Positions 46,971 through 57,542 of a stretch of 64,000 nucleotides of DNA are shown piece after piece (within the stretch, counting starts at the first letter, position 1; the number at the start of each line of letters is the position of its first letter). A program made the translations under genes and the position numbers. This DNA comes from Enterobacter dykesii (GTDB taxonomy: Bacteria > Pseudomonadota > Gammaproteobacteria > Enterobacterales > Enterobacteriaceae), in NCBI RefSeq assembly GCF_008364625.2, contig NZ_CP126604.1, forward strand, positions 806,001 through 870,000, in the 5' to 3' direction. Under the pieces are notes generated by a model. It saw nothing but the letters and a program-made list of their open reading frames with translations, did no database searches and was not told the origin of the DNA.

Positions 46971-47681
46971 CGCCAGCTGCGGATGGACGACTTCGTGGCT
47001 CAGCGGTTTGCTGACCACGTAGCGGCCATCGACGATAGAGACCACAGGTGGCTTGTGGGTCTGCTCAAAGTAGTCGTAACCCGGCTTCAGCTGTTTCCAG
47101 AAATCCGCGTAGTATGAGTACTTGTGACGCGCCATGTTGGCGTCCGTCATGCGGAACGGATAGATGCTGACCTGTACGTTAGGCTGCCCAAAGACCAGCG
47201 CGCCCGTCACGAACTGGAAAATCTCATCAATGCCGGAGTCGGTCATCGCATAACAGCCGATAGACACGCAGGCACCGTGGATCATCAGATATTTACCTTC
47301 ATAACCGTGTGCACGGTCATAGGCATTCGGGAAGCCGATGTTAATGGCTTTATAGAAGCGGCTGTCAGGCTTGAGCTGGCTGCGCTGAACGTTATAGAAC
47401 CCTTCCGGACTTTTGAAATCGCCCTGACGCTGTTTTGGCCCCAGTCCGCCGGAATAGTTACAAATTTTGTAACTATCAAGCAGCTGATATGTCTCGCCCA
47501 TTTTGACAAACAGATCGAGAGTGCGCTCTTCCTTGAAGATCTGAATATAAACCGGCGATCCCATTAACTGCTGTTTATATTCTTTGCTGATCGGCGTCGT
47601 TGAGCTATTACTGCTGAGCAGCCCGGCAAACGACATGCACGGCATCAGAAGCATCGCAATGAACAATGCGATTTTACGCAT
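46941..47681 (-). CDS. dpaA: LD-transpeptidase-fold murein amidase DpaA (LdtF, YafK)
   Basis: YkuD-fold periplasmic protein. In E. coli it cuts the bond that attaches Braun lipoprotein to peptidoglycan rather than making crosslinks. 246 aa with a signal peptide (about residues 1-19, [19 protein letters not shown]). The catalytic motif [13 protein letters not shown] carries the nucleophilic Cys. Residues [25 protein letters not shown] are the conserved N-terminal part of the domain. Its 3' end overlaps yafJ by 30 nt. Confidence 0.93.
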   Translation of the reverse strand: MRKIALFIAMLLMPCMSFAGLLSSNSSTTPISKEYKQQLMGSPVYIQIFKEERTLDLFVKMGETYQLLDSYKICNYSGGLGPKQRQGDFKSPEGFYNVQRSQLKPDSRFYKAINIGFPNAYDRAHGYEGKYLMIHGACVSIGCYAMTDSGIDEIFQFVTGALVFGQPNVQVSIYPFRMTDANMARHKYSYYADFWKQLKPGYDYFEQTHKPPVVSIVDGRYVVSKPLSHEVVHPQLASNYTVPETK

Positions 47682-47979
47682 ACTACTAGTTCCTTGATAA
47701 AACCATGACCAACTTGCCAGGACGGCAAAAGAGACCCGAAATCAGATTATTCTGTTAGGAGCGCTCACATTAGCACCGCTATAGATTTTCGCAAGAGCCG
47801 GGCGGTGAGTTTACAAATTAGTTTTACTTTATAAACCATCAAAATTGCGATGGCTCCAGGAACTTTGCGCATTAGGTCGCAATTTGGTGCGCGCGACGGC
47901 GGATTCCCTGCCCGCGGGAAGGGGAAAATGTTACACTTTGCGCCCACTGGATTGTTGTTCATGGAAACCTGCTAACCAC
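47682..47979 (+). other. Intergenic region before the nqr operon
   Basis: 298 bp between divergent dpaA and nqrA. It must hold both promoters. Weak -10-like sequences are visible (TATAAA 47830, TACACT near 47932) but none has a convincing -35 at the right spacing. A four-codon frame ATG GAA ACC TGC TAA (47961-47975) ends 4 nt before nqrA. No other gene is seen. Confidence 0.5.
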
Positions 47980-49323
47980 ATGTTTAAAATTAAAAAGGGA
48001 CTTGATCTGCCGATTGCAGGCGTGCCAGCGCAGCACGTTTCGACAGGCGCAAGCGTCCGTCATGTCGCCATTTTGGGCGAAGACTACCTGGGTATGCGTC
48101 CTTCAATGCTGGTACAGGAGGGCGATCGCGTTATCAAAGGACAGCCGCTCTTTGAGGACAAAAAAAATCCCGGCGTGATGTTCACGGCCCCCGCGAGCGG
48201 CACCGTTGTGGCCATCAACCGCGGCGAGCGTCGCGTTCTGCAGTCGGTGGTTATCCGCATTGAGGGCGATGAAAAGCGTGAATTTGCCCATTACGACACC
48301 GCAGAACTCGCGTCGCTGAACCGTGATGCCGTTCAGGATCAGCTCCTGGCGTCCGGTTTATGGACCGCGCTTCGTACACGCCCCTTCAGCAAATCCCCTG
48401 TTCCGGGCACGGAACCGGCCGCGATTTTCGTCACGGCAATCGACACTAACCCGCTCAGCGTGGACCCGGAACCGGTTATCCTGGCGCAGCGAAAAGCCTT
48501 TGACGCTGGTCTGACCGTTTTAACCCGCCTCACGTCCGGAAAAGTGCACGTCTGCCAGGCCGGCGGCGGCAAGCTCGGCGGCCATCCGCAGGGGCAGGTC
48601 ACGTTTAATGAGTTTGCTGGCCCGCATCCGGCGGGGCTGGTCGGGACACACATCCATTTCCTTGAGCCAGTAAGCCTGACGAAACAGGTTTGGCATCTTA
48701 ACTATCAGGACGTCATCGCCATCGGTAAGCTCTTTACTACGGGCGAACTCTGCGCTGAACGGATAATCGCCATCGGCGGACCTCAGGCCGCAAACCCGCG
48801 CCTGGTGAAGACGCTGCTGGGCGCTGACATCAACGAACTGCTGGTGGGGGAAACGAAAGAGGGCGAAAACCGCCTGATTTCCGGATCGGTCCTCAGCGGC
48901 CGCCATGCTGTCAATGCGCACGCGTACCTGGGACGCTTCCATTTGCAGGTCAGCATTGTGCAGGAAGGGCGTGAGAAAGAGCTGTTTGGCTGGGTTCTGC
49001 CAGGCGCAGAAAAATACTCCGTCACCCGCACCACGTTGGGCCACTTCCTGCGTAACAAGCTGTTTAGCTTCTCAACCAGTACGCACGGCGGCGAGCGTGC
49101 CATGGTCCCGATTGGCAACTACGAGCGCGTCATGCCGCTGGATATTCTGCCTACCGTGCTGTTGCGCGATCTCCTTGCCGGCGATACCGACGGCGCGCAG
49201 GCGCTGGGCTGTCTGGAGCTGGACGAAGAAGATCTGGCGCTCTGTACCTATGTCTGTCCGGGCAAATATGAATATGGACCGGTATTGCGCGAGGTGTTAA
49301 CCCGCATTGAGCAGGAAGGATAA
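47980..49323 (+). CDS. nqrA: Na+-translocating NADH:quinone reductase subunit A
   Basis: Cytoplasmic, cofactor-free subunit of the Na+-pumping respiratory complex Na+-NQR; implicated in quinone binding. 447 aa from the ATG giving [14 protein letters not shown], the family start; the frame upstream (from 47845) is not conserved. Motifs include [18 protein letters not shown] and [15 protein letters not shown] (biotinyl/lipoyl-like hinge) and [11 protein letters not shown]. First of seven co-directional nqr genes, 3 bp before nqrB. Confidence 0.96.
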   Translation: MFKIKKGLDLPIAGVPAQHVSTGASVRHVAILGEDYLGMRPSMLVQEGDRVIKGQPLFEDKKNPGVMFTAPASGTVVAINRGERRVLQSVVIRIEGDEKREFAHYDTAELASLNRDAVQDQLLASGLWTALRTRPFSKSPVPGTEPAAIFVTAIDTNPLSVDPEPVILAQRKAFDAGLTVLTRLTSGKVHVCQAGGGKLGGHPQGQVTFNEFAGPHPAGLVGTHIHFLEPVSLTKQVWHLNYQDVIAIGKLFTTGELCAERIIAIGGPQAANPRLVKTLLGADINELLVGETKEGENRLISGSVLSGRHAVNAHAYLGRFHLQVSIVQEGREKELFGWVLPGAEKYSVTRTTLGHFLRNKLFSFSTSTHGGERAMVPIGNYERVMPLDILPTVLLRDLLAGDTDGAQALGCLELDEEDLALCTYVCPGKYEYGPVLREVLTRIEQEG

Positions 49324-49326
49324 CCG

Positions 49327-50562
49327 ATGGGCTTAAAACACCTCTTTGAAAAAATTGAGCCGCACTTTACCGAAGGGAAGCTCAAAAAGTACTACCCGTT
49401 ATATGAAGCAACGACGACCATTTTCTACACGCCTGGGCTGGTGACGAAAGGGGCGGCGCACGTTCGCGACGCTATCGATCTGAAACGCATGATGATCCTT
49501 GTGTGGTTTGCGGTGTTCCCCGCGATGTTCTGGGGCATGTACAACGTCGGCCTGCAGACCATTCCGGCGCTGCACCACATGTACGATGCACAGCAATTGG
49601 CACAGGTGATCCAGTCCGACTGGCACTACCGTCTGGCCCAGTCGTTAGGGGTGAGCTTCGCTGCGGACGCGGGCTGGCTGAGCATGATGACGCTGGGCGC
49701 GGTCTTCTTCCTGCCGATTTACATCACGGTATTTATCGTGGGCGGCTTCTGGGAAGTGCTGTTTGCCATCATCCGTAAACATGAGATCAACGAAGGCTTC
49801 TTCGTGACCTCGATTCTTTTTGCTCTGATTGTTCCACCCACACTGCCGCTCTGGCAGGCGGCGCTGGGCATCAGCTTCGGCGTGGTGATTGCCAAAGAGA
49901 TCTTCGGTGGGACCGGGCGTAACTTCCTTAATCCTGCGCTGGCGGGGCGTGCGTTCCTGTTCTTTGCTTATCCGGCGCAAATCTCGGGCGACCTGGTCTG
50001 GACGGCGGCAGACGGTTTTTCCGGCGCAACGCCGCTTTCACAGTGGGCGGCACACGGCGGCGAAACGCTGGTCAACAACGCTACAGGTCAGCCTGTCACC
50101 TGGTTTGATGCCTTTATTGGCAACATTCCGGGCTCCATCGGGGAAGTCTCTACGCTGATGATTTTGCTTGGCGGGGCGATCATTCTTTTCGGTCGCGTGG
50201 CCTCCTGGCGGATCGTTGCGGGCGTGATGATCGGCATGGTGCTGACCGCCACCCTGTTCAACGTTATCGGTTCGACCACCAATCCGATGTTCTCCATGCC
50301 GTGGTACTGGCATCTGGTGCTGGGTGGCTTCGCGTTCGGCATGATGTTCATGGCGACGGACCCCGTCTCTGCCTCGTTTACAGACAAAGGTAAATGGAGC
50401 TATGGCGTGCTCATTGGCGCGATGTGTGTCCTGATCCGCGTGGTCAACCCGGCGTATCCGGAAGGGATGATGTTGGCCATTCTGTTTGCCAACCTGTTTG
50501 CGCCACTCTTCGATTACCTGGTGGTGCGGGCCAACATTAAGCGGAGGAAGGCGCGTGGCTGA
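49327..50562 (+). CDS. nqrB: Na+-NQR subunit B
   Basis: Integral membrane subunit that forms the sodium channel and carries a covalent FMN and riboflavin. 411 aa with about ten hydrophobic segments. The FMN-attachment motif SGAT in [11 protein letters not shown] places the modified threonine at T235. The conserved [17 protein letters not shown] segment is present. Its 3' end overlaps nqrC by 8 nt. Confidence 0.97.
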   Translation: MGLKHLFEKIEPHFTEGKLKKYYPLYEATTTIFYTPGLVTKGAAHVRDAIDLKRMMILVWFAVFPAMFWGMYNVGLQTIPALHHMYDAQQLAQVIQSDWHYRLAQSLGVSFAADAGWLSMMTLGAVFFLPIYITVFIVGGFWEVLFAIIRKHEINEGFFVTSILFALIVPPTLPLWQAALGISFGVVIAKEIFGGTGRNFLNPALAGRAFLFFAYPAQISGDLVWTAADGFSGATPLSQWAAHGGETLVNNATGQPVTWFDAFIGNIPGSIGEVSTLMILLGGAIILFGRVASWRIVAGVMIGMVLTATLFNVIGSTTNPMFSMPWYWHLVLGGFAFGMMFMATDPVSASFTDKGKWSYGVLIGAMCVLIRVVNPAYPEGMMLAILFANLFAPLFDYLVVRANIKRRKARG

Positions 50563-51349
50563 GGTTAAAAATAACGACAGCATCAGCAAAACGCTGCTGG
50601 TGGTGCTGGTGCTCTGTCTGGTCTGTTCTATTGTTGTGGCCGGCTCTGCCGTGGGGTTAAAACCCCTGCAGCAGGAGCAACGTGCGCTGGATAAACAGCG
50701 CAACATCCTGGCCGTCGCCGGGCTGATGCAGGAAGGAATGAGCGCAGACGACGTTTCGGCCGTCTTTGCCGAACGTATTTCGGCGCGTCTGGTGGATTTA
50801 AAAACAGGTGAACTGCTGGATAAAGACCCGGCAACATTCAACCAGGCGCTGGCGCTGAAAGATCCACAGATGAGCCTGACGCTGGAGGCAGCGCAAGATC
50901 CCGCCGGGATTAAGCGTCGCAGCAACCTTGCCGAAATCTATCTGGTTCGCGACCCCCAAAAACGTATTCAGGAAGTGGTACTGCCTGTTTACGGCAACGG
51001 CCTGTGGTCAATGATGTATGCCTTTGTGGCCCTTGATACCGATGGCCGCACGGTAAAAGGCATTACGTATTACGACCAGGGCGAAACGCCGGGGCTGGGT
51101 GGCGAAGTTGAAAACCCTAACTGGCGGGCACAGTTTGTCGGCAAGAAAGTGCTCGACGATAACGGCCTGCCTGCGCTGAAGGTGATGAAAGGGGCGGCAC
51201 GTCCCGGTGACGACTACGCCGTCGACGGGCTTTCCGGCGCCACGCTCACCTCAAAAGGCGTGCAGCACAGTTTTGATTTCTGGATGGGCGAGCTGGGCTT
51301 TGGTCCTTTCCTGAAAAACGTACGTGAAGGAGCGCTGAACAATGGCTGA
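50555..51349 (+). CDS. nqrC: Na+-NQR subunit C
   Basis: Subunit anchored by one N-terminal helix (about residues 13-33), with a periplasmic FMN-binding domain. 264 aa from a GTG start with strong SD GGAGGAAGG, giving (V)[12 protein letters not shown]. The covalent FMN threonine is T230 in [12 protein letters not shown]. The enzyme ApbE that attaches FMN is not in this window. It overlaps nqrB by 8 nt and nqrD by 8 nt. Confidence 0.96.
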   Translation: MAEVKNNDSISKTLLVVLVLCLVCSIVVAGSAVGLKPLQQEQRALDKQRNILAVAGLMQEGMSADDVSAVFAERISARLVDLKTGELLDKDPATFNQALALKDPQMSLTLEAAQDPAGIKRRSNLAEIYLVRDPQKRIQEVVLPVYGNGLWSMMYAFVALDTDGRTVKGITYYDQGETPGLGGEVENPNWRAQFVGKKVLDDNGLPALKVMKGAARPGDDYAVDGLSGATLTSKGVQHSFDFWMGELGFGPFLKNVREGALNNG

Positions 51350-51980
51350 TACCGGTGAACTGAAAGAAGTTAAAAAGGTGCTCATTGGCCCACTGTTAGC
51401 CAATAACCCGATCACGCTCCAGGTGCTGGGTGTCTGTTCTGCTCTGGCGGTGACGACCAAGCTGGAAACGGCGGTAGTGATGACGCTGGCGGTCACGCTG
51501 GTCACGGCGTTCTCCAGCATGTTTATCTCGATGATCCGCCACCATATCCCCAACAGCGTGAGGATCATCGTACAGATGGCGATCATCGCCTCGCTGGTGA
51601 TCGTGGTCGATCAGCTGCTACGCGCCTTTGCCTATGAAACCTCCAAACAGCTCTCGGTGTTTGTCGGGCTGATTATCACCAACTGTATCGTCATGGGGCG
51701 TGCGGAAGCCTACGCCATGAAAATGCCACCGCTGGCGAGCTTTATGGACGGCATCGGCAACGGCCTGGGCTACGGCGTGATCCTGCTGACCGTGGGATTC
51801 CTGCGTGAGCTGATTGGCAGCGGCAAGCTGTTTGGCATCACGGTGCTGGACACGGTGCAGAACGGCGGCTGGTATCTGCCAAACGGCCTGTTCCTGCTGG
51901 CCCCTAGCGCATTTTTCATTATCGGTTTGTTGATCTGGCTGATTCGTACGCTGAAGCCAGAACAGCAGGAAAAGGAGTAA
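51342..51980 (+). CDS. nqrD: Na+-NQR subunit D
   Basis: Membrane subunit of the Rnf/Nqr DE family; with NqrE it holds an intramembrane iron-sulfur centre. 212 aa, about six hydrophobic segments. The half-membrane Cys-containing motif is in [22 protein letters not shown], and the pseudo-repeat is seen as [11 protein letters not shown]. Overlaps nqrC by 8 nt and is followed by nqrE after 6 bp. Confidence 0.97.
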   Translation: MADTGELKEVKKVLIGPLLANNPITLQVLGVCSALAVTTKLETAVVMTLAVTLVTAFSSMFISMIRHHIPNSVRIIVQMAIIASLVIVVDQLLRAFAYETSKQLSVFVGLIITNCIVMGRAEAYAMKMPPLASFMDGIGNGLGYGVILLTVGFLRELIGSGKLFGITVLDTVQNGGWYLPNGLFLLAPSAFFIIGLLIWLIRTLKPEQQEKE

Positions 51981-51986
51981 CCGACG

Positions 51987-52583
51987 ATGGCTCATTACCT
52001 GAGTTTGTTTGTGCGGGCGGTGTTTGTTGAAAACATGGCGCTCGCGTTTTTCCTCGGCATGTGTACGTTCCTTGCGGTTTCCAAAAAAGTGTCGACGGCC
52101 TTTGGTCTCGGTATCGCGGTTACCGTGGTGCTCGGCTTATCTGTACCGATCAACAATCTGGTGTACAACTTTGTGCTGCGGGACGGCGCGCTGGTGGAAG
52201 GGGTTGATCTCAGCTTCCTGAACTTCATCACCTTTATCGGGGTGATCGCGGCGCTGGTGCAAATCCTCGAGATGATCCTCGATAAGTATTTCCCGTCGCT
52301 GTACAACGCGCTGGGGATCTTCCTGCCGCTGATCGCGGTGAACTGCGCCATCTTTGGCGGCGTCTCGTTTATGGTTCAGCGTGATTACAACTTCAGCGAA
52401 TCCGTGGTGTACGGTTTTGGCTCCGGCATCGGCTGGATGCTGGCGATTGTCACCATGGCGGGGATCCGCGAGAAAATGAAATATGCCAACGTGCCTGCGG
52501 GGCTGCGTGGCTTGGGGATCACCTTTATCACCACCGGGCTGATGGCGCTGGGCTTTATGTCCTTCTCCGGTGTGCAGCTATAA
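51987..52583 (+). CDS. nqrE: Na+-NQR subunit E
   Basis: Membrane subunit homologous to NqrD and inserted in the opposite orientation. 198 aa, six hydrophobic segments. The paired Cys motifs [18 protein letters not shown] and [15 protein letters not shown] supply ligands for the shared Fe centre. nqrF starts 10 bp downstream. Confidence 0.97.
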   Translation: MAHYLSLFVRAVFVENMALAFFLGMCTFLAVSKKVSTAFGLGIAVTVVLGLSVPINNLVYNFVLRDGALVEGVDLSFLNFITFIGVIAALVQILEMILDKYFPSLYNALGIFLPLIAVNCAIFGGVSFMVQRDYNFSESVVYGFGSGIGWMLAIVTMAGIREKMKYANVPAGLRGLGITFITTGLMALGFMSFSGVQL

Positions 52584-52593
52584 GGGCAAACAG

Positions 52594-53817
52594 ATGGAAA
52601 TTATCCTTGGCGTGGTGATGTTCACGCTGATTGTACTGGTGCTGTCAGGGCTTATTCTGGCGGCGCGCGCGAAGCTGGTGAATTCCGGCGACGTGGTGAT
52701 TGATATTAACGACGAGCCGCAGAATCAGATCCGCACGCCGGCCGGAGACAAGCTGCTCAACACGCTCTCCGGTAACGGCATTTTTGTCTCCTCAGCCTGC
52801 GGCGGCGGCGGCTCCTGCGGGCAGTGCCGCGTGACGGTAAAAGAGGGCGGTGGCGATATTCTGCCAACCGAGCTGGCGCATATCACAAAGCGTGAGGCAA
52901 AAGAGGGCTGTCGTCTGGCCTGCCAGGTCGCGGTGCGCCAGAACATGAAGATTGAGCTGCCGGAAGAGATCTTCGGCGTCAAAAAATGGGAGTGCGAGGT
53001 TATTTCTAATGATAACAAAGCCACCTTTATAAAAGAGCTGAAGCTGCGGGTGCCGGAAGGCGAGCATGTCCCGTTCCGCGCCGGAGGATACATTCAGATT
53101 GAGTGCCCGGAGCACGCTGTGGCCTATGCGGACTTTGACGTGCCGCATGAGTACCGCGCCGACTGGGACAAATTCAATCTCTTCCGCTTTGTCTCGGAGG
53201 TGAAAGAGCCGACGCTGCGCGCCTACTCGATGGCCAACTACCCGGAAGAGAAGGGCATCATCATGCTCAACGTGCGTATCGCCACGCCGCCACCGAATGT
53301 GCCGGATGCACCGCCGGGCGTCATGTCGTCATACATCTGGTCCCTGAAGCCTGGGGATAAGGTGACCATCTCCGGCCCGTTCGGGGAGTTCTTCGCGAAA
53401 GATACCGACGCGGAAATGGTGTTTATCGGCGGCGGTGCCGGTATGGCCCCGATGCGCTCGCACATCTTTGACCAGCTCAAGCGGCTGGGTAGCCAGCGTA
53501 AGATCAGCTTCTGGTACGGGGCGCGCTCGCTGCGCGAGATGTTCTATGAAGATGAGTTCGAACAGCTGGCGCGTGAAAACCCGAACTTCACCTTCCATGT
53601 GGCGCTTTCCGATCCGCAGTCGGAAGATAACTGGACGGGTTATACGGGGTTCATCCACAACGTGCTGTATGAAAACTACCTCAAGCAGCACCCGGCGCCT
53701 GAGGACTGCGAGTTCTATATGTGTGGTCCGCCGATGATGAACGCCGCCGTGATTAAGATGCTGAAAGATCTCGGCGTCGAAGATGAGAACATCTTGCTCG
53801 ATGACTTTGGAGGCTGA
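52594..53817 (+). CDS. nqrF: Na+-NQR subunit F (NADH dehydrogenase module)
   Basis: Electron-entry subunit: oxidises NADH and passes electrons through FAD and a 2Fe-2S centre. 407 aa from the ATG giving [10 protein letters not shown]. One N-terminal helix (about 5-25), then a plant-type ferredoxin domain with ligands C69, C75, C78 and C110, a FAD domain ([11 protein letters not shown]) and an NADH domain ([21 protein letters not shown]). The TGA stop overlaps the ATG of nqrM. Confidence 0.97.
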   Translation: MEIILGVVMFTLIVLVLSGLILAARAKLVNSGDVVIDINDEPQNQIRTPAGDKLLNTLSGNGIFVSSACGGGGSCGQCRVTVKEGGGDILPTELAHITKREAKEGCRLACQVAVRQNMKIELPEEIFGVKKWECEVISNDNKATFIKELKLRVPEGEHVPFRAGGYIQIECPEHAVAYADFDVPHEYRADWDKFNLFRFVSEVKEPTLRAYSMANYPEEKGIIMLNVRIATPPPNVPDAPPGVMSSYIWSLKPGDKVTISGPFGEFFAKDTDAEMVFIGGGAGMAPMRSHIFDQLKRLGSQRKISFWYGARSLREMFYEDEFEQLARENPNFTFHVALSDPQSEDNWTGYTGFIHNVLYENYLKQHPAPEDCEFYMCGPPMMNAAVIKMLKDLGVEDENILLDDFGG

Positions 53818-54020
53818 TGATGCTGACGTTTCTGGCAACCTTTGTGGTGTTTGTGCTTGTCATCTTCGGCATGTCGTTAGGCTGGATCGTTAAGCGGAAA
53901 AGCATTCAGGGCAGCTGCGGCGGTATTTCCTCTATTGGGATGGAAAAGGTCTGCGACTGTCCGGAGCCGTGCGATGCGCGGAAAAAAAGAATGGCCCGCG
54001 AGCAGAAGCGCATTATTTAA
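53817..54020 (+). CDS. nqrM: Na+-NQR maturation protein NqrM (DUF539)
   Basis: Small membrane protein needed in other bacteria for assembling the Fe centre of Na+-NQR. 67 aa: an N-terminal hydrophobic helix (about residues 3-26) and a Cys-rich tail with four cysteines (GSCGG, VCDCPEPC), a plausible metal-delivery site. Start codon overlaps the nqrF stop (ATGA); a second ATG follows at 53820. Last gene of the nqr operon. Confidence 0.92.
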   Translation: MMLTFLATFVVFVLVIFGMSLGWIVKRKSIQGSCGGISSIGMEKVCDCPEPCDARKKRMAREQKRII

Positions 54021-54030
54021 GTTTTTGTTG

Positions 54031-54058
54031 GCCGGGTAAGGCAAAGCCGCCACCCGGC
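54031..54058. repeat. REP-like palindrome between nqrM and dinB
   Basis: GCCGGGT AAGGC AAA GCCGCC ACCCGGC: an imperfect palindrome of the enterobacterial REP type, a few bases after the nqr operon. It may stabilise the 3' end or act as terminator. Confidence 0.75.
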
Positions 54059-54093
54059 ATTCTTACATCTGCTTCTCAATCCTCATTTGTTTA

Positions 54094-54109
54094 CTGTATA
54101 CTTATCCAG
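54094..54109 (+). promoter_or_regulatory. LexA box (SOS operator) of dinB
   Basis: CTGTATACTTATCCAG fits CTG-N10-CAG, and is one or two changes from the E. coli dinB SOS box. It ends 19 bp before the dinB start, so dinB should be SOS-induced. Confidence 0.92.
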
Positions 54110-54128
54110 TGATGAGTGAGGGCTTACT

Positions 54129-55187
54129 ATGCGCAAAATAATCCATGTCGATATGGACTGCTTTTTTGCCGCAGTGGAGATGCGTGACAACCCGGCGCTG
54201 CGGGATATTCCCATCGCCATTGGCGGCAGCCGCGTTCAGCGTGGTGTCATCAGCACCGCCAACTATCCTGCGCGCAAATTTGGCGTGCGCAGCGCGATGC
54301 CAACGGCGATGGCCTTAAAGCTTTGCCCTCATCTCACACTTCTGCCCGGCAGGTTTGAAGCCTATAAAGAGGCTTCCCTCCATATTCGGGAAATCTTCTC
54401 CCGCTATACCTCTCTGATAGAGCCGCTGTCGCTGGACGAAGCCTATCTGGATGTGACCGACAGCGTGCACTGCCACGGCTCCGCGACGCTGATGGCTAAG
54501 GAGATCCGTCAGACGATTTTCAACGAGCTGAATCTGACGGCATCGGCGGGTGTGGCGCCCGTTAAATTCCTTGCCAAAATCGCCTCCGATTTAAATAAGC
54601 CCAACGGTCAGTACGTCATTACGCCGGAAGAGGTGCCCACATTTTTAAAAACGCTGCCGCTTGGCAAAATCCCTGGGGTTGGGAAAGTCTCCGCCGCAAA
54701 GCTGGAAAGCATGGGGTTACGCACCTGCGAAGACGTGCAGCGAAGCGATCTCGCGATGCTGCTTAAGCGGTTCGGGAAGTTTGGCCGCGTGCTGTGGGAG
54801 CGCAGCCAGGGGATTGACGATCGCGATGTGAACAGCGAGCGGCTGCGGAAATCCGTCGGCGTTGAGCGCACACTTATTGAAGATATTCATGACTGGTCCG
54901 AGTGCGAATCTATTATCACGGAACAGCTCTACCCGGAACTGGAGCGACGCTTAAGCAAGGTGAAGCCGGACCTGCTCATCGCCCGTCAGGGCATCAAGCT
55001 CAAATTCAACGACTTCCAGCAGACCACGCAGGAACACGTCTGGCCGCGTCTGAATAAAGACGATCTTATCGCGACGGCGAAAAAGGCATGGGAAGAACGC
55101 CGGGGCGGGCGAGGGGTGAGGCTGGTGGGGTTGCACGTCACGCTGCTGGATCCGCAGCTAGAGCGCCAGCTGCTTCTGGGATTGTAA
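54129..55187 (+). CDS. dinB: DNA polymerase IV
   Basis: Y-family translesion polymerase, error-prone, induced by DNA damage. 352 aa. The catalytic acids are D8 (HVDMDCFF) and D103-E104 (SLDEAYLD). The helix-hairpin-helix segment is GIPGVGK-like ([17 protein letters not shown]), and the little-finger domain is C-terminal. The last residues QLLLGL form the beta-clamp binding motif. A LexA box precedes it and REP-like sequences flank it on both sides. Confidence 0.97.
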   Translation: MRKIIHVDMDCFFAAVEMRDNPALRDIPIAIGGSRVQRGVISTANYPARKFGVRSAMPTAMALKLCPHLTLLPGRFEAYKEASLHIREIFSRYTSLIEPLSLDEAYLDVTDSVHCHGSATLMAKEIRQTIFNELNLTASAGVAPVKFLAKIASDLNKPNGQYVITPEEVPTFLKTLPLGKIPGVGKVSAAKLESMGLRTCEDVQRSDLAMLLKRFGKFGRVLWERSQGIDDRDVNSERLRKSVGVERTLIEDIHDWSECESIITEQLYPELERRLSKVKPDLLIARQGIKLKFNDFQQTTQEHVWPRLNKDDLIATAKKAWEERRGGRGVRLVGLHVTLLDPQLERQLLLGL

Positions 55188-55191
55188 AAAA

Positions 55192-55217
55192 GCCCGGTGG
55201 CGCTACGCTTACCGGGC
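55192..55217. repeat. REP-like palindrome after dinB
   Basis: GCCCGGT GGCGCTACGCT TACCGGGC, a REP-family hairpin starting 5 bp after the dinB stop, between convergent dinB and pepD. Confidence 0.78.
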
Positions 55218-55225
55218 CTTCGTTT

Positions 55226-55260
55226 TACCCTTTCCCTGTGGGAGACGGCTGGATGAGGGC
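55226..55260. repeat. Degenerate GGGAGAGGG-type repeat, copy 2
   Basis: CCCTTTCCCTGTGGGAGACGG followed by CTGGATGAGGG: a decayed copy of the CCCTCTCCCTGTGGGAGAGGG family also seen near 41984 and 59253. Confidence 0.5.
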
Positions 55261-55261
55261 G

Positions 55262-56719
55262 TTACTTCGCAGGAATCGCTTTCAGCAGTTCAGTCAGCAG
55301 CGTCCAGTAGTGACCGACGCTTTCGATATGAACCTGCTCATCCGGGGAGTGCGGGCCGGTAATGGTTGGCCCGATGGACACCATATCCATGTCTGGATAC
55401 GGCTTCTTGAACAGACCACATTCCAGACCGGCGTGGATCACCTGAATGTTCGGGGTGCTGTTGAACAGACGCTGATAGGTTTCACGCACCAGCGCCATCA
55501 CCGGAGAACTCGCATCCGGCTGCCATCCCGGGTAGCTGCCTTTGGCAGACGTTTTGGCGCCCGCCAGCGTGCCCAGAGATTCCAGCATGCTCACCACGTA
55601 CTCTTTACCGCTGTCGATCAGCGAGCGGATCAGGCAGATGATTTCCGCACTGTCGTCGCTCATGCTCACCACGCCCACGTTCAGTGAGGTTTCCACCACG
55701 CCTTTCGCCACGTCAGAGTTGCGGATCACGCCGTTTGGCGTCGCGTTCAGCAGCTGAACGAAGGTGTCACGAGACTGCGCGGTCAGGGCGGTTTTATCCG
55801 TGGTCACGGATTCCAGCACTACGGTCAGGTTTTTCTCTTTCGCCGACAGTTCGTTTTTCAGGATATCCAGGTATACGGTGGAGAGTTTTTTCAGCTCGTC
55901 CGCTTTTGCCGCGGGAACCGCTACGGTGGCGAACGCTTCGCGTGGGATCGCATTGCGCAGGGTACCGCCGTTGAAGTCGACCAGACGCAGATCCAGCTCG
56001 GCCGCATGGCCTGCCAGGAAGCGCGCCAGCAGCTTGTTGGCGTTACCCAGGCCCAGATGAATATCACCGCCGGAGTGGCCGCCTTTCAGCCCTTTCAGCG
56101 TCAGCTTGAAGGTCTGGAAACCGGCAGGAATCGCTTCGCGCGACAGCGGCAGGGTAGAGATGAAATCAATTCCGCCCGCGCAGCCCATGTAGATCTCACC
56201 TTCTTCTTCAGAGTCGGTGTTGATCAGGATGTCCGCCTGCAGCCAGTTCGCCTGCAGACCAAACGCGCCGTCCATGCCTGCTTCTTCGGTCATGGTCAGC
56301 AGCACTTCCAGCGGACCGTGCTCAACGCTGTCGTCGGCCAGCACGGCCAGCGCAGAGGCCATACCGATGCCGTTATCCGCGCCCAGCGTGGTGCCGCGCG
56401 CTTTCACCCAGTCGCCGTCGATGTACGGTTGAATCGGGTCTTTGGTGAAGTCGTGAACGGTGTCGTTGTTCTTCTGTGGCACCATGTCCAGGTGCGCCTG
56501 CAGCACAACCGGTTTGCGGTTTTCCATACCTGCGGTAGCCGGTTTGCGGATCAGAATGTTGCCAACCTGGTCACGTTCAGTATGCAGACCTTTTTCCTTC
56601 GCCCAGCCCATAATATGTTCGGCAAGCTGTTCTTCATGGTAGGAAGGGTGTGGAATGGAGCAGATTTTCGCAAAAATATCCCACAGCGGCTGCGGAGATA
56701 ATTGAGACAGTTCAGACAC
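55262..56719 (-). CDS. pepD: Aminoacyl-histidine dipeptidase (peptidase D)
   Basis: Cytosolic zinc dipeptidase of broad specificity, able to cleave carnosine and Cys-Gly. 485 aa from a GTG with SD AAGGAGA, giving (V)SELSQLSPQPLW, the E. coli start; an upstream in-frame ATG at 56764 is not conserved. M20 metal ligands are seen in VLQAHLDMVPQ, GADNGIG, TMTEEAGMDGAFGL, INTDSEEEGE and near the C terminus VIHAGLECGLF. It is divergent from gpt. Confidence 0.96.
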   Translation of the reverse strand: MSELSQLSPQPLWDIFAKICSIPHPSYHEEQLAEHIMGWAKEKGLHTERDQVGNILIRKPATAGMENRKPVVLQAHLDMVPQKNNDTVHDFTKDPIQPYIDGDWVKARGTTLGADNGIGMASALAVLADDSVEHGPLEVLLTMTEEAGMDGAFGLQANWLQADILINTDSEEEGEIYMGCAGGIDFISTLPLSREAIPAGFQTFKLTLKGLKGGHSGGDIHLGLGNANKLLARFLAGHAAELDLRLVDFNGGTLRNAIPREAFATVAVPAAKADELKKLSTVYLDILKNELSAKEKNLTVVLESVTTDKTALTAQSRDTFVQLLNATPNGVIRNSDVAKGVVETSLNVGVVSMSDDSAEIICLIRSLIDSGKEYVVSMLESLGTLAGAKTSAKGSYPGWQPDASSPVMALVRETYQRLFNSTPNIQVIHAGLECGLFKKPYPDMDMVSIGPTITGPHSPDEQVHIESVGHYWTLLTELLKAIPAK

Positions 56720-56884
56720 GATAAGTCTCCTTGTCGAGGCGCTGCAAACAGGGTTGCAGGTCACAGGGTTAGCAGGTTAATAGTTACCACAAGTCAGGCT
56801 TGCGAGATGAAACTGAGAATACCACTTTCTCTGCTGGCTGGTAGCATAAAGCATGTAAAAACTCAGGCAGAGGGCGCTAAACAC

Positions 56885-56913
56885 TGGTTTTTAGTGCGTC
56901 AGATCTCTATAAT
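56885..56913 (+). promoter_or_regulatory. Probable gpt promoter
   Basis: Perfect -10 TATAAT (56908-56913) with a poor -35 (TGGTTT, 17-bp spacing), 66 bp before the gpt start codon. Confidence 0.5.
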
Positions 56914-56979
56914 CTCGCGCAACCTATTTCCCCCTCGAACACTTTTTAAGCCGTATAAAAACAGGCTGGGACACTTCAC

Positions 56980-57438
56980 ATGAGCGAAAAATACGTCGTC
57001 ACCTGGGACATGTTGCAGATTCACGCACGCAAACTGGCTGCGCGTCTGATGCCTTCCGAACAGTGGAAAGGCATTATTGCCGTCAGCCGTGGCGGTCTGG
57101 TACCGGGGGCGCTGCTGGCACGTGAGCTGGGTATTCGTCATGTCGATACCGTTTGCATCTCCAGCTATGACCATGACAACCAGCGCGAGCTGACCGTGCT
57201 GAAACGTGCTGAAGGCGACGGTGAAGGTTTCATCGTTATCGACGATCTGGTGGACACCGGCGGTACAGCGGTCGCTATCCGCGAAATGTATCCGAAAGCC
57301 CATTTCGTCACTATCTTCGCGAAGCCTGCTGGCCGCCCGCTGGTTGACGATTACGTGATTGATATCCCGCAGGACACCTGGATTGAACAGCCATGGGATA
57401 TGGGCGTGGTCTTCGTACCGCCTATTTCAGGCCGTTAA
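56980..57438 (+). CDS. gpt: Xanthine-guanine phosphoribosyltransferase
   Basis: Purine salvage: guanine, xanthine and, less well, hypoxanthine plus PRPP to the nucleotide. 152 aa, as in E. coli. The PRPP-binding motif [10 protein letters not shown] is at residues 86-95; VSRGGLVPG earlier and the purine hood [13 protein letters not shown] near the C terminus are typical. Peripheral to the inner membrane in E. coli. Followed by an intrinsic terminator. Confidence 0.97.
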   Translation: MSEKYVVTWDMLQIHARKLAARLMPSEQWKGIIAVSRGGLVPGALLARELGIRHVDTVCISSYDHDNQRELTVLKRAEGDGEGFIVIDDLVDTGGTAVAIREMYPKAHFVTIFAKPAGRPLVDDYVIDIPQDTWIEQPWDMGVVFVPPISGR

Positions 57439-57457
57439 TACCAGTACGTAACTTTAC

Positions 57458-57489
57458 ACGCCCGACTATGTCGGGCGTTGTTCTTTTTG
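57458..57489 (+). terminator. Terminator after gpt
   Basis: ACGCCCGA / TCGGGCGT arms with a 5-nt loop and a T-rich tail TGTTCTTTTT. Confidence 0.85.
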
Positions 57490-57542
57490 GCCTGCCACGC
57501 GTTACAATAGTCTTCATATGACGTATTCATGGAGGCAACGCA

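Noticed and set aside
50038..50925. 295-codon antisense frame across nqrB-nqrC
   Set aside because: Lies wholly opposite conserved nqr coding sequence; low-complexity Thr/Ser/Arg composition typical of shadows.
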